From Shinisaurus crocodilurus (Eukaryota; Chordata; Lepidosauria; Squamata; Shinisauridae), in contig CM037877.1 of NCBI GenBank assembly GCA_021292165.1, forward strand, positions 306,222,063 to 306,286,062: a stretch of 64,000 bases of DNA, in the 5' to 3' direction. Below, piece by piece: positions 30,431 to 40,630 of this stretch. Below the pieces are notes generated by a model. That model did not search any database and was not told the origin of the DNA. It saw only the letters and a program-made list of their open reading frames with translations. Every line of letters starts with the position of its first letter. Position 1 is the stretch's first letter. Made by a program: the position numbers and the translations under genes.

Positions 30431-30894
30431 TGAACATTCGGTTTTATTGTTTTATTTTTACTTCGTATTTAGAACCATCTCCCTGAAGGTCAGAAAAGCC
30501 CTGAAGCTGGAAATGGCCAAAGGCCGCGCTAGTCCCACATCCGGCTCCCACAGTGGCCACCGGAGCCCCCAAGCAGTGCAGGAGCGCCACTATCCCCCTT
30601 GCGCCCTCCTCCTGCTCGGGTTCACCCCCCCCCCTCTACAGAGGCACCCCACCTGTGACACTGCAGGGAGGTAGCATATTAGCTGTCATGACTAGCCTGT
30701 TGAAATAGATCAATAATCTAACATGCTAGAAAGCGTGAGGTGTGTGTGTGCGTGCGTGCGTGCACATGCGTGTGCACACATCTGCCCAATCTACCGGAAA
30801 AGGGTTTTCCCTGTCTTGCTGTTGGTGTCTCTCTGATTGCGCTTGGAGACCGGCTCCTGGGCTGAGCTGACCAGACCAATGGCCTGACCCAATG

Positions 30895-31072
30895 GCCTGT
30901 GGCTTACGCTGGCTCAGCTTGTCTGAGCATGGAAAGCTAAGCAGGGTTAAGCCTGGTTATTACTTGGGGAGACCCCTCCTCTAGTTTCCTGCATTGAGCA
31001 GGGGGTTGGACTCGATAGCCTTGTAGGCTCCTTCCAACTCTATGATCTATGAAATCTATGAAACCCAGGACA
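30895..31072 (+). mobile_element. 5S-rRNA-derived SINE with CR1 tail, copy b
   Basis: GCCTGTGGCTTACGCTGGC at the head resembles the 5S 5' end. Then GGAAAGCTAAGCAGGGTTAA and CTGGTTATTACTTGG (5S internal promoter), TTCCTGCATTGAGCAGGGGG and the GATCTATGAAATCTATG tail from CR1. It ends 51 bp before the ARHGEF39 start codon. Confidence 0.82.
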
Positions 31073-31123
31073 CATTTCTCTTTATGGCGTCTCTTTTCCA
31101 AGGTCTCCATCGCCACATACACA

Positions 31124-31258
31124 ATGGTTCTTCCTGGGAGCTGCTGCAACCCTGTGGAGGAGCAGAGGGCCCGGTGGGAGAGAAAGCGCTGCCGGACGGC
31201 CAAGGAGCTGGTGGAAACGGAGCAGAAATACCTGGAGCAGCTGGAGCTGGTGGCCGTG
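31124..31258 (+). CDS. ARHGEF39: ARHGEF39 coding exon 1
   Basis: 45 codons, MVLPGSCCNPVEEQRARWER onward, ending phase 0 at GCCGTG|GTGAGG. A pyrimidine tract and CAAG at 31103 may start this exon after a non-coding one. Confidence 0.9.
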
Positions 31259-32402
31259 GTGAGGAGCGGGATTCGGCTGCATCATGCCCTGCTGTGCAAG
31301 GGCCCCAAGTGGGGTCGGGTGGGCAGGCAGGCAGGCGGCTTTCCCTGGGCTGGGACGCTTTCACGGGCACATGCGGTGCCGAGGCAGGACGGCTTGACTC
31401 ATTTCCCTGCCGCGTCCTCCGCATTGCCACTGGTCCACATGTGAAACAGGGTTCGGCAGGTCTTGGGTGGGCACAATTATTTATTTTTATAAATAATTAT
31501 AAAAAATATAACACACACGGTGTGTGTGTGTGTGTGTGTGTTTAGGCTTTCTCCACAGTATTTATATTAACACTTATAGGTGCTTTTCTAAGGAAAAACC
31601 AACTTAAGGCAGCTTAAAAGAATTTAAAGCAATAAACAATTAAATTAAGAACGGTAATAAAACAACAGAAAGTAACAGTAAAAATAGCAACAGCAGTTAA
31701 AACAGATCACTTAAAAGCTCATAACTAAAAAAAAACCCTCATGAGCCAAAATAAAAATAAGACCTGTCTCCAGTGCAGGCTTAAAAGCAGGGAGCGGGGC
31801 AGACACCCTTCTCTGGCTGGATCATGTGAGATGCATCATCTTGATGGTGGGGAAGCAGGTTGCAGGGGTGGGGCAGGAAACGTGATGTCCCGGCGGGCGC
31901 CGTAGCACCATCCCTGGTGGATGTGCATGGATTAGGCAGCAGTGTGGCAGAGTTTTGAGAGAGATCAGCTGGCTAGAAAGAGAATGCAGAGAGGGAACTC
32001 TAGAAGGGGGACCAAGCTGTGGATGTGCAAGGTGGCCCAGGGCATTCCAGCCTCTTCTTGTTACAGCCAGGGCTCTTGCACCTTGAGGGTGAGGAGAGGG
32101 GCAGGAGACGTCTTATCCCTGGGACGTGGGAGGAGGGGGCACTCTTGTTTGGGTGCAAGGGAACGTGACCTTCCCTGCGGCTGAGACCAGGGTCTGTGTG
32201 CTCGGGAACTGACCGTGCCTGTGGAGTAACGGTTCTGTGCTTCTCCTCTTAGTTCTTTGTGGCCATCCTGAGGGCCAAGGGGACCCTGAAGCCAGCAGTG
32301 CAGGGGGCCATCTTTGGATCCTTGGAGTCTATCTGCTCTGCTAGCCGGTAAGGGACACACGTGATGCGCCTGTGCCAGTGGGGGGGGGGGGGGATCATGG
32401 CC

Positions 32403-32447
<45 letters not shown>

Positions 32448-35400
32448 GGGCTTCCCTCTAATTCCCACCCTGCAGAGCCCGTCTGTTTCTCTAAACTGCC
32501 ACCAACTGACTGTTTAGTCAGGCTGCAAGAACACCTTGAAGTCCTCTGTACAAAAATTACCATGATATTCTCTGGGCACCTCTCAGCCTAGTACACGTGG
32601 ACCATAGCAGTTATGTGAGTAGAGCTGACTTGAAAAACCCCAAGGCACAGCATTGTAAAATTTGAATTATTTAAGAAATCAGAGTTTGTGGCACATAGGA
32701 TGAAAAAAGGAAGAAAATACTTTAGAACTAGCAAAAGGCATAAAATGAACAAGGTTCCATAGGCAAACTCCTCCCTGCACTGCCTGGCAGGTCACCCCCA
32801 AACTTGTTTCCAGGAATCTGTTTCACACCATTCGACCTGGAGACAGCCACATGCTCTGGTCCCTCCAGGACAAAGAAACAAGGAAAAGTTCCATCTGGAA
32901 AAGCTCTCTTGAATTTCCTGGGTCCTTCCTTTAAAAGACAGGTGCAATCTGAGAGGGAGAGCGGGTGACCAACCCTTATAAAGGAGCCTGCAGCTCTCTG
33001 CCACTACAGCAGTGTTTCTCAACCTTGGGTCCCCAGATGTTTTTGGCCTACAACTTCCAGCATGCCCCAGCCAGCTATGCTGGCTGGGGCATGCTGAGAG
33101 TTGTAGGCCAAAAACATCTGGGGATCCAAGGTTGAGAAACACTGCACTACAGCAAGGGAGAGTGCTCAAGCTGAGGACCAACTGCCTCTGGCTGAATTTG
33201 GGCCAACTTGGGGTGGAAAACCACTCTTCAAAAATGAGAACATTCTGACCAGCAGAGGGAATGTTTGCCCTCCTGCTTGGTACGGGGCCTGGCATCTCTG
33301 CTGCAGGATGCAGTGATGGGCGTGAAGTTGAACCGTTTTAAAGGGGGATTAGATAAATTCATGGCAGATCAGGCTATCCAGAGCCAGTGTGGCGTAGTGG
33401 TGAGAGTGCCGGACTGGGACTCGGGAGATCCGGGTTCTAGTCCCCGCTCGGCCATGAAACTCCCTGGGTGACTTTGGGCCAGTCACGGACTCTCAGCCTA
33501 TCCTACCTTACAGGGTTGTTGTGAGGATAAAATGGAGAGGAGGAGGGGGGGGTTCCTTGTAGGAAAAAAGGCGGGGTATAAATATAATAAATAAAATAAA
33601 TAAATCCATGGCTGCTAGTCATAATGGCTGTATATCATATATTTTGGGGAATGTGAGGAGGAGGGTGCGGTCGTGCTCGTGTCCTGCTTCTGGCTTCCCA
33701 TTGGGGCATCTGGTTAGTCACTGTGGGGACTACACCTTGCTCTGATCCAATATGGTTGTACTTACGTTCTTACAAGAAATATAAAAAACCATCGGTTCTA
33801 CGGTTTTAAAATTCTGTTTGCTACAAAACCTAACCCAACACTGAATCCCGGTGGATTCCTCTTCCCCTAAATCTTTGGTGCTTGCTCAGGATACAATGTT
33901 AGGGAGCTTCCTGGAGTTCCCCTTTGCCGGGGGGCTAGGGGGGTGGGGTGGGATTCAGCTTGGGATGGTGTGCAGAAAAGTGGCCTTGTCCCTGCCCTGG
34001 CCCCACTTGGTTCAAGACACTCCCCCCCCCCCCCCCGTGCCCAGGACTCTGCTTTTTCACTTGGAGCGCGACCGCTTGGGGCTTGGACTGGAGGGCTTCT
34101 GTCACCAGCTGGTTTTCTACATCAGCCATGCTGAAAACCTGGAACGGGCAAAGAACACCTTGGAGGTAAACCTTCCCTTCCTGCCACCAGCATGCCGTTT
34201 GGGGTGGGATCTGGCAGTCCAAATGACCCCGGGAGGTGCACCGCCTTCCCCACCCAGATTAGAGCCCGCAGTCGACTCTTTGCTGACAAAGGCCTGAGCG
34301 TGGCCAGGCCAGGGGAGCAGGGCTGGCAATCTCCCTGCAGCATTCAGCCAGTCAGTTGGCTGGCTGGCAGCCACTGATACCTGCCTCTCTCCTTTGCTGG
34401 GCATCACCCACAGAAACAGGTGAGGAAGAACAAATCCTTTTCCCGCTTCAAGAAGCTTCAGGAGTCCCGCACAGAGTTCAAGGGCTGCCGGCTGGAAGAT
34501 CTGCTCCCTCTGCCCCTGCAGAGGGTCCATCAGTAAGTGGCAGCATCTGCAGAAGCTCCACTGCAAGAACGGGCCTGCCTGCCTGTCTGCTTTCCATGAG
34601 AAGCCACCTCATGGAGGGCCTTGGCCAGGCGGTCCCACCTGGGACCCTCAGTAGACTGACGGGGGCCCTCCTGAGGGCAGAGGCTGCAGCTAGGCTGCGC
34701 AGGGAGGAGTCTGTGTGCTCCGACTGACTGGAACGGGCTGGTGTCTCCGGCATGTGACTGCTTGCAGCCCTTCTACCACCTCTCACCTCTCTTGGGCAGG
34801 TACAGGCACTTCCTGCAGGATTTGGTGGAGAACACCCACCCGGAAAGGTCTGACTTTGAGCAGCTTAAAGGTCGGAATTTCAACGTTTTTGCAAGCCCCT
34901 CTAGGAACTTGTTGAAGGGTGGGGCATAAAACAAAGAACTAAAATGAGCCTCCCACTGTGCGGCTCCTGACCACGCTTGCAGAGGCTCCAGCCTCCTGCC
35001 CTGTGGAGTGCCCCACCCCTGCTGCCCATCTTTTGCAAGGGCTGCCGCTTGTCCCCTCCCCCTTGCCCCAACCGATGGGGCGGCGGTGGTGGTGGTGGTG
35101 TTGCCCCGCTCTTGAGTGATGTTGTGTCCTTTGCAGGGGCTCTGAAATCTGTCCTCGAGGTATTTCACAAAGTCCAGGAAATATCTCGCTGTCGTGAAAA
35201 CTCCAACCAGATGTGCAGAGTTCAGAAACTGCTGAAAGGGCAGAGGACCAGAGTGTTGTCCCCAGGTGGGTGCTCTGCGTTTGTGACTGACCTCCTGCGC
35301 TGGTGGGAGAAGATGGGGGACGCAAGACAAGCACAAAGGAGGCAACGAAAGGGACACGTTAGTTGGACACGCTTCCACTAATCTTCAAGCCTTGGAGGGA

Positions 35401-38400
35401 TCATCCACACCTCTCTGGGTTCACACTTGGGAGTCTCAGGGTTGTTAAAATTGGAAAGCTCCAGCACAGGGCTATAGAATTAAGGCAAACTGAAACTGAA
35501 TCCAGAGAAAATGGATGTACTGTTGGTTGCGGGGGGGTGGGGGGGTGGCCAACCCAGGTTTAGGGTTACCACCCTTTCTGAATGGAGTTGCACCCATGAA
35601 GGACCAGGTTCGCAGTTGGGGGTGCTCCTTGAGCCAGTGCTGCTTCTGAGGTGGCATTCTGAGGTCAGACCTCGCCACAGTGATGTGTGCCGTGGTAGCC
35701 TCCGGGTTAGCCTACCCTAACTTACTCCAGGTGGGGCTGCCTGTAAAATGTACTTGGAAAATTCAACGAGTACATAATGCTGCTGCCAGATTATTGGCTG
35801 AAGTGGAGCAATAATAAGGAAGCAGTTTTGACCTTTAGAGCCCTGTATGGCTTGAGACCTAGGTATCTTAAGGACTGCCTTTTGCAGGAGGACTGCCCGG
35901 GTGCCATTGCTAAAGGAAGTACAGTGGCATCCACAAGGAGCAGGGCCTTCTTGGTAGCAGCACCAACTTTGAAGAATGCCCTCCTTAGAGGTGCCCCAGG
36001 CTATTCCGTTAGGCTCCAGACTCAGACCAGGCTCTTCGTGTAGGCTTTGGGGTAGTTTTCTGATTATTCCTGCATTTGGCTTTTGGTTGTCAATTGTCAT
36101 GCTATCTGGTTTGTTTTATCCTGCTGCTATGTAGAGTTCACTGTTGTAACTGTAAGAGGGATGGTTGTCTTTTTCACTGGACTTGCTTGCTTACATTGCT
36201 ACTTGGACTTCCCAAAGGCTTTTGACAAAGTCCCGCACCAAAGACTCCTGAGCAAACTCAGCAGTCACGGAATAAGAGGGGGGGGTCCTCTTATGGATGA
36301 GTAACTGGTTAAAGAACAGAAAGCAGAGAGTAGGAGTGGTAAATTCTCCCAATGGAGGGATGTGAACAGTGGGGTCCCACACGGATCTGTGTTGGGACCA
36401 GTGCTTTTCCACTTGTTCATAAATGATCTGGAATCAGGAGTGAGCAGTGAAGTAGCCAAGTTTGCTGATGACACCCAATTATTCAGGGTGGTTAAAACAA
36501 GAAGGGATTGTGGAGAGCTCCAAAAGGAACTCTGCAAACTGGGAGAATGGGCCTCAAAATGGCAAATGCGGTTCAACGTAAGCAAGTGTAAAGTGATGCA
36601 CGTTGGGGCGAAAAATCCCAGCTTCAAGTATAAGCTGATGGGATCTGAGCTAGCGGCGCCAGACCAAGAAAGAGATCTTGGGGTTGTGGTGGACAGCTCG
36701 GTGAAAATGTTGACCCTTTGGCCTCCACAGTCACTTACGGACCCATCGCTAGAGTCTACACAATTTTCTTTAGAATTTTCCTCCTTTTAAAATCTCCTTT
36801 TTGTAAATTTTCTTTTTTTTTCTTCTTTTTTTTTATCCTGGAAGACAATCTTACTCGGTCACGAGTGATCGCCTGACTGGCTGTGAAAAAGGCCAGCTCC
36901 ACGTTAGGCATAATTAGGAATGGAATTGAAAATAAGACTGCCAACAATATCATACTTCCCTCATACAAATCTATAGTGTGACTGCACTGGTCACCGCACC
37001 TAAACAAGAACATTGTAGATTTTGGAAAAAGTGCAGAAAAGGGCAACTAAAATGATCCAGGGGCTGGAGCAACTTCCCTATCAGAGGAAAGGTTACGGCA
37101 GCTGGGATTGTTTAGCTTAGAAAAAAGGCGAGCAAGGGGAGACATGATAGAGGTGAACAAAATTATGCACGGTGTGGGGAAAGAGCGCAGGGAGACATTT
37201 CTCTCCCTCCTAACACTGGAACCCAGAGGGGTCCTCCCATGGAGCTGGTAGCGCTGGCACGTCACATGCTTCCCCAAGAGACGGCCCGTGCTGGGGACGC
37301 CGTCGGCAGTCGGCAGGCCCAAGGTGTGCATCTTGGTCCCAACCAGCCCCCGACCCTTGTGCCTCTTCACGCAGGGCGCTGGCACCTCCAGGAAGGCTGG
37401 CTGATGGTGGTGCCTGCCGAGGGGGAGGAGGTGCAGCGCCGGATGGTCTTCCTCTTCTCGGACGTCTTGCTGGTGACCAAGCCCTGCCACCCGCTCCATC
37501 CCTGGAATTCACGCAAGTTTGCCTGCCAGGCCGTCTACCCGCTCAGTCAGTGTACTGTGGGGAAAGTGTTTGGTCACACCCAGAGCCAAGGCGGGCTGCT
37601 CAGTGTAAGTCTCCCACTCCTCCCAACACCAGTCCCAGTTCCTGCATTGTTGCATGGAGGCTGTGTCCTCACCCTCGCGTCCCTCTGGTGGGATCCAAGA
37701 AGGGATCTATTGAATACGTTCTGTGGAGGCTGGCCTGTGGCAGGTGCCAGGGAGAGGTGGTCTGCGTGGCTAACCGACCTCACCGGTGGTGAGCAAAACG
37801 GACCACTAAGGTAGGAAGGGCAGCTGCGGGAGCCTGGGCGCGGAGGCGAAGGAGTGGTGTTTGTGGTGTCGATGCACAGATGGCAAACCGGCTATCATGC
37901 CTCAGCACCATGGCCTGGCTTGGGACGCGAGGTCTAGAATCGGTTTGCCTGTGCCGTTTCTGCCTCTCACACTCTTGCCCTGGGCCGCCACAGAGCAGCT
38001 CTGCGACCCGGTTTCCACCAATGCCCTCCTTTTTCAGCTGTCCTTCCCACACGAGAAGTTACTACTGATGTCCCATGATCAGGAGGACTTTAACACATGG
38101 ACTCGAAACCTGGAGGCTGCTGTCAGGTAAACAATATCCCTCGCTCGCACATCTAGGTACTTAAATTATACCACCACCCCCTCCTTCAGCAAGCAGCTCA
38201 GGGGAGTGTACAAGGAACTCCCCCCCCTCCCCCATTTTAATCCCTGCAACAACCCTATAGTAAAGTCACGAGTGGAGCTCCATGGCCAAGAATGGACTTG
38301 AATCCGAGTCTCCCTGATCTTAGTCCGACACTAACCACTACACCTCCCGGGGCCGGTGTCTGCAGCACCATGGGACAACACCGTGGGGATTACTGCATTT

Positions 38401-38574
38401 GTGTAGTCCCAGAGGTGTCCTGTTCAAAGGCAGGAGCCGTACGGCTGTTGCTCTTAACGTCTCGCCCTCTTCACTGGCAGAGGGGCGCAAATCGAGTCCA
38501 CTTCGGTCCACTCGGCGGAGGATCTGCACAGCCCGTCGTCCTGCAGGGCTCAACGAACCAGCAGAACTTCCTAG
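31124..38574 (+). CDS. ARHGEF39: Rho guanine nucleotide exchange factor 39, nine-exon model
   Basis: DH-PH exchange factor that loads GTP on Rho-family GTPases, acting at the cytosolic face of membranes. Exons: 31124-31258, 32253-32347, 34045-34165, 34414-34532, 34800-34870, 35137-35265, 37375-37604, 38038-38126, 38481-38574. All phases agree, giving 360 residues (human about 335). The N-terminus EQRARWERKR, TAKELVETEQKYLEQLELV opens the DH domain (about residues 20-200; also LEGFCHQL, LEDLLPLPLQRVHQYRHFL and LVENT). The PH domain is about 225-330 (GRWHLQEGWLMVV, VFLFSDVLLVTKP, LSFPHEKLLLMSHDQEDF and W of NTWTRNLE). The start chosen is the Met that matches the family N-terminus; an upstream in-frame Met lies in the SINE. 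The last exon is the least certain. The divergent CA9 neighbour supports orthology. Confidence 0.92.
31518..31541. repeat. (TG)n microsatellite
   Basis: About 12 TG units in ARHGEF39 intron 1. Confidence 0.9.
32253..32347 (+). CDS. ARHGEF39: ARHGEF39 coding exon 2
   Basis: Acceptor TTCTCCTCTTAG, donor GCCG|GTAAGG. Encodes FFVAILRAKGTLKPAVQGAI and GSLESICSAS. Confidence 0.9.
32405..32444. repeat. (TG)n microsatellite
   Basis: About 20 TG units just after ARHGEF39 exon 2, preceded by a 13-base G tract. Confidence 0.92.
33010..33144. mobile_element. 135-bp palindromic hAT MITE, copy B
   Basis: Same element as 17786-17920 with centre CTATG instead of CATAG, meaning it sits in the opposite orientation. 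Perfect 8-bp duplication CACTACAG (33002-33009, 33145-33152). Within ARHGEF39 intron 2. Confidence 0.95.
33310..33775 (+). mobile_element. CR1-related 3' end split by a tRNA SINE
   Basis: GTTTTAAAGGGGGATTAGATA on the left and CATGGCTGCTAGTCATAATG, TTGGGGCATCTGGTTAGTC, TGTACTTACGTTCTTA on the right form one element once the SINE is removed. Same family as 43919-44070 and 52170-52405. Confidence 0.7.
33381..33600 (+). mobile_element. tRNA-derived SINE, full length
   Basis: Pol III A-box region TGGCGTAGTGG and B-box GGTTCTAGTCC, then TGACTTTGGGCCAGTCAC, GGGTTGTTGTGAGGATAAAA, GGCGGGGTATAAAT and (AATA)n. Flanked by ATCCA duplications. Confidence 0.88.
34045..34165 (+). CDS. ARHGEF39: ARHGEF39 coding exon 3
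   Basis: Acceptor after a 17-base C tract and GTGCCCAG; donor TGGAG|GTAAAC. Encodes TLLFHLERDRLG, LEGFCHQLVFYISHAE and NLERAKNTLE. Confidence 0.9.
34414..34532 (+). CDS. ARHGEF39: ARHGEF39 coding exon 4
   Basis: Acceptor TCACCCACAG, donor CATCA|GTAAGT. Encodes KQVRKNKSFSRFKKLQ and LEDLLPLPLQRVH, the most conserved DH helix. Confidence 0.92.
34800..34870 (+). CDS. ARHGEF39: ARHGEF39 coding exon 5
   Basis: Acceptor TCTTGGGCAG. The donor AAAG|GTCGGA is weak, but the phase and homology require it. Encodes YRHFLQDLVENTHPERSDFE. Confidence 0.85.
35137..35265 (+). CDS. ARHGEF39: ARHGEF39 coding exon 6
   Basis: Acceptor GTCCTTTGCAG, donor CCCAG|GTGGGT. Encodes ALKSVLEVFHKVQEISR and VQKLLKGQRT, the DH-PH linker helix. 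Confidence 0.9.
35735..36060 (+). mobile_element. LINE C-terminal fragment, L2/CR1 group
   Basis: RVHNAAARLL-type sequence (IQRVHNAAARLLAEV), AVLTFRALYGLRPRYLKDCL and STRSRAFLVAAPTLKNALL match the end of an L2-type polymerase. In ARHGEF39 intron 6. Confidence 0.65.
36170..37225 (+). mobile_element. CR1 LINE fragment (RT to 3' part), interrupted
   Basis: LDFPKAFDKVPHQRLLSKLS, SGVPHGSVLGPVLFHLFIN, KFADDTQLFRVVK, KCKVMHVGAKNPSFKY and RDLGVVVDSSVKM are followed, after a nested insert at 36717-36885, by VKKASSTLGIIRNGIE and the GAGCAAGGGGAGACATGATAG region. In ARHGEF39 intron 6, ending 150 bp before exon 7. Confidence 0.82.
36717..36885 (+). mobile_element. Vingi-like LINE 3' end nested in CR1, V4
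   Basis: TTGGCCTCCACAGTCACTTA to CACGAGTGATCGCCTGACTG equals the last 165 bp of V3. CR1 reading resumes directly afterwards. It shows that very short 3' copies of this LINE insert. Confidence 0.82.
37375..37604 (+). CDS. ARHGEF39: ARHGEF39 coding exon 7 (PH domain)
   Basis: Acceptor CTTCACGCAG, donor CTCAGT|GTAAGT. Encodes RWHLQEGWLMVVPAEGEE, RRMVFLFSDVLLVTKP, FACQAVYPLSQC and VFGHTQSQGGLLS. Confidence 0.92.
38038..38126 (+). CDS. ARHGEF39: ARHGEF39 coding exon 8 (PH C-terminal helix)
   Basis: Acceptor CCTCCTTTTTCAG, donor GTCAG|GTAAAC. Encodes LSFPHEKLLLMSHDQEDF and TWTRNLEAAV. Confidence 0.9.
38225..38345 (-). mobile_element. Diverged tRNA-derived SINE
   Basis: CCATTTTAATCCCTGCAAC, GAGCTCCATGGCC and GACACTAACCACTACACC follow the SINE in reverse; in ARHGEF39 intron 8. 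Confidence 0.55.
38481..38574 (+). CDS. ARHGEF39: ARHGEF39 predicted last coding exon
   Basis: CGCCCTCTTCACTGGCAG is a good acceptor, and the phase matches exon 8. It adds about 30 residues (GAQIESTSVHSAEDLH and onward) before TAG at 38572. The mammalian tail is only a few residues, so this end may instead be another exon or an alternative. Confidence 0.55.
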
Positions 38575-38855
38575 CAAGTGGGCAGCAGGCACATGTGTGC
38601 TGATGGCTGCCCAGGCCATGTGGAAACCACTGGCATTTCATGCCCAGATTCTTGCAGCAAAAGTGAATCTTCTCTCTTTGGGGGCCTGCGTCCCAGGCAG
38701 AATGGCAACCCACCCATTCTTGGTTTTGCTTCCTACGTGGCGCCCCCCAAAAATGTTAGAAACCAGCCCTTCGCCAGGGCTGCTCCCCAGCATGGGCTGC
38801 CGATGGCGGGGCAATCCTGTGTCTTCAGCCTGCGGCGCAGAGAGAATACTGCAAG

Positions 38856-38965
38856 GCAGCCTTCCCCAAGTTCTGGACTGCAACTCCCATCAGTGCCAGC
38901 CAGTATGGGCAGGCTGTAAGTTGGGGTCCAAAACATCTGGATGCTCCAGGTTTGTGAAAGCTGCT
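38856..38965. mobile_element. Old hAT-type MITE remnant
   Basis: GCAGCCTTCCCCAA at the left and GTTTGTGAAAGCTGC at the right, with AACTCCCATCAGTGCCAGCC interior as in the other hAT MITEs. Lies downstream of the ARHGEF39 stop. Confidence 0.45.
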
Positions 38966-40380
38966 CGAGGGAACCCTGTGACTTCACCAGCTGCGGTTGC
39001 CAGTGGACCGGCTGAAGAAGCAAGAGCGAAGGTGTCTGCTTCGCTTGAGCCACTGTGGGAGCCCTCACCATAAGACGCCAGGGAGCTTCTAGTGCTTATA
39101 CAAACCACTTTCCACACACAGCTCTTGCAAAGTGTGCCTTTTTAAAATCTGCATGTCATTCTGATGAATGTATGAGCAATGACTGCTTGTTCCTCTTGAA
39201 ATTGTAGTACTAGACTGGCTAAGCCTTTGGGGGCAGAAAATGTCCACGCTGGAACCTCAGCATGTATTTTTTAACTGATGATATGGAGCACAGTGGGTGT
39301 TGCATCAGCGCCACTTGACCTGTACCGTTGCCTGAGAAACAGAAGCACTGAGGCACAATTCATGTCTGTGTTCTGAGCACCTCCTTGGTTCTGCACTATG
39401 GTCTCTGCAGCCCTAAACCAAAATGTAAACAAAGTCTATTTGATGTTAGGAAGCAGAGCGATGTCTTATGGCCATAGTTCTAATTGCGCCCCGTTCCCCA
39501 GATAGCAAGTGTATTTTCTGCTTTGAGCCGTTTCTTCTTATACAGAGGCTGAAATCCTATACTCAGTTTCCTGCAAGTAAGCCCCATTGAACTCAATGGG
39601 ACTTGCTTCTGAGTAGATGTGTATAGGTTTGTGCCAGAAGGGATTGTTTTCTGAGGATCTCTTTTCAGGCCCACAGATTCTAGATGCTGGGAGTCCATGT
39701 TTTTCAGGGACTGTTACATGGAAGGAGAGATTTAATCTGTGGACAAGGTGGTGAAAGAGCCATGTCTGTTATTCGCTTACTTGCCCGTTGCAATGATCAT
39801 CCACTTTAAAAAACTGTCTCCGTCGGGTAATGGCTGCCGCAGTAAATTTGCCTAGCAGATTTATACTGAAATGTTTCTTAGGCATTCGTGACCTGCTGAC
39901 ATTTAAAATGCAACTTACTCTGCAAAGTCTGTAAAATTTAGTTCTATTTGAAAACATTTTTTAATAACTGCCAAAGCGCTTACGGTTTTAGTAGAATCCT
40001 TCAATTTTCAAGTTTAAGTACATTTTTAATATGCTTTATATGCTTTTTTCTCTATTTTCAATTTTTTGGGGTGATAGTTTAAAACTTGTTTGGCTTTTGT
40101 AACAGCCGCTGTTATAAAATGTAGATATTACGGTAGGTAGAGCCTAATAAAATAATGAAAACAAGCGTACTCAGTAAATAACTGCACTTTTTGTAATAAA
40201 ATTTGGTAATGGTGGAGGAAGCACTTGTCAAAAATGTAAGATGAAAAATTAACAGCCTGTGTCAGTGTGGCGCTGTGATTCTGGACAGACGCTGGTATCC
40301 AGCAAGAATATTTTCTAGAGTAGCCACCATATTGGTCAGTTGCCGCAAAACCAGTCTTGTGGCACCTTAAAGACTTATTA
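38966..40380. other. Intergenic, no gene seen
   Basis: Moderately A+T-rich. It holds one AATCCTAT-family copy and candidate AATAAA signals near 40146 and 40195 that could serve ARHGEF39. A phrase resembling a common amniote repeat, CCAGTCTTGTGGCACCTTAA, lies at 40351-40370. Confidence 0.5.
39547..39637. repeat. AATCCTAT-family inverted-repeat element, copy 4
   Basis: GGCTGAAATCCTATAC, AAGTAAGCCCCATTGAACTC, AATGGGACTTGCTTCTGAG and GTATAGGTTTGTGCC. Confidence 0.68.
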
Positions 40381-40630
40381 CAGTCATGCCTTGGATTGAG
40401 AGCATAATTCGTTCCGGAAAGGTGCTTGTAATCCAAAACACTCTTATATCAAATCGAAATCCCTCAAAAAAAATTTGTACAGAGATATTTAATTTAAGCC
40501 GTACTACAGTACTTGTATTGCAAGATGTCGCTTGTATATCAAGTAAAAAAAAATTAAATAAATATTAAAAATTTTGCTTGTCTTGCAAAACGCTCTCAAA
40601 CCAAGTTACTTGTAATCCAAGGTATTACTG
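40381..40630 (-). mobile_element. Tigger/pogo-like MITE, 250 bp
   Basis: Ends CAGTCATGCCTTGGATTG and CAAGGTATTACTG, flanked by TA on both sides (40379-40380 and 40631-40632). Internally it is the reverse complement of the 48817-49098 copy with a deletion. Confidence 0.88.

Noticed and set aside
29499..30674. Long open frame of about 390 codons in the 29.4-30.4 kb CpG island
   Set aside because: Composition is Gly/Ala/Pro/Arg throughout with equally long frames on the other strand, no domain and no start context. It is a product of G+C richness.
32061..32468. Frame with His-Thr repeats
   Set aside because: It is a translation of the TG microsatellite on the opposite strand.
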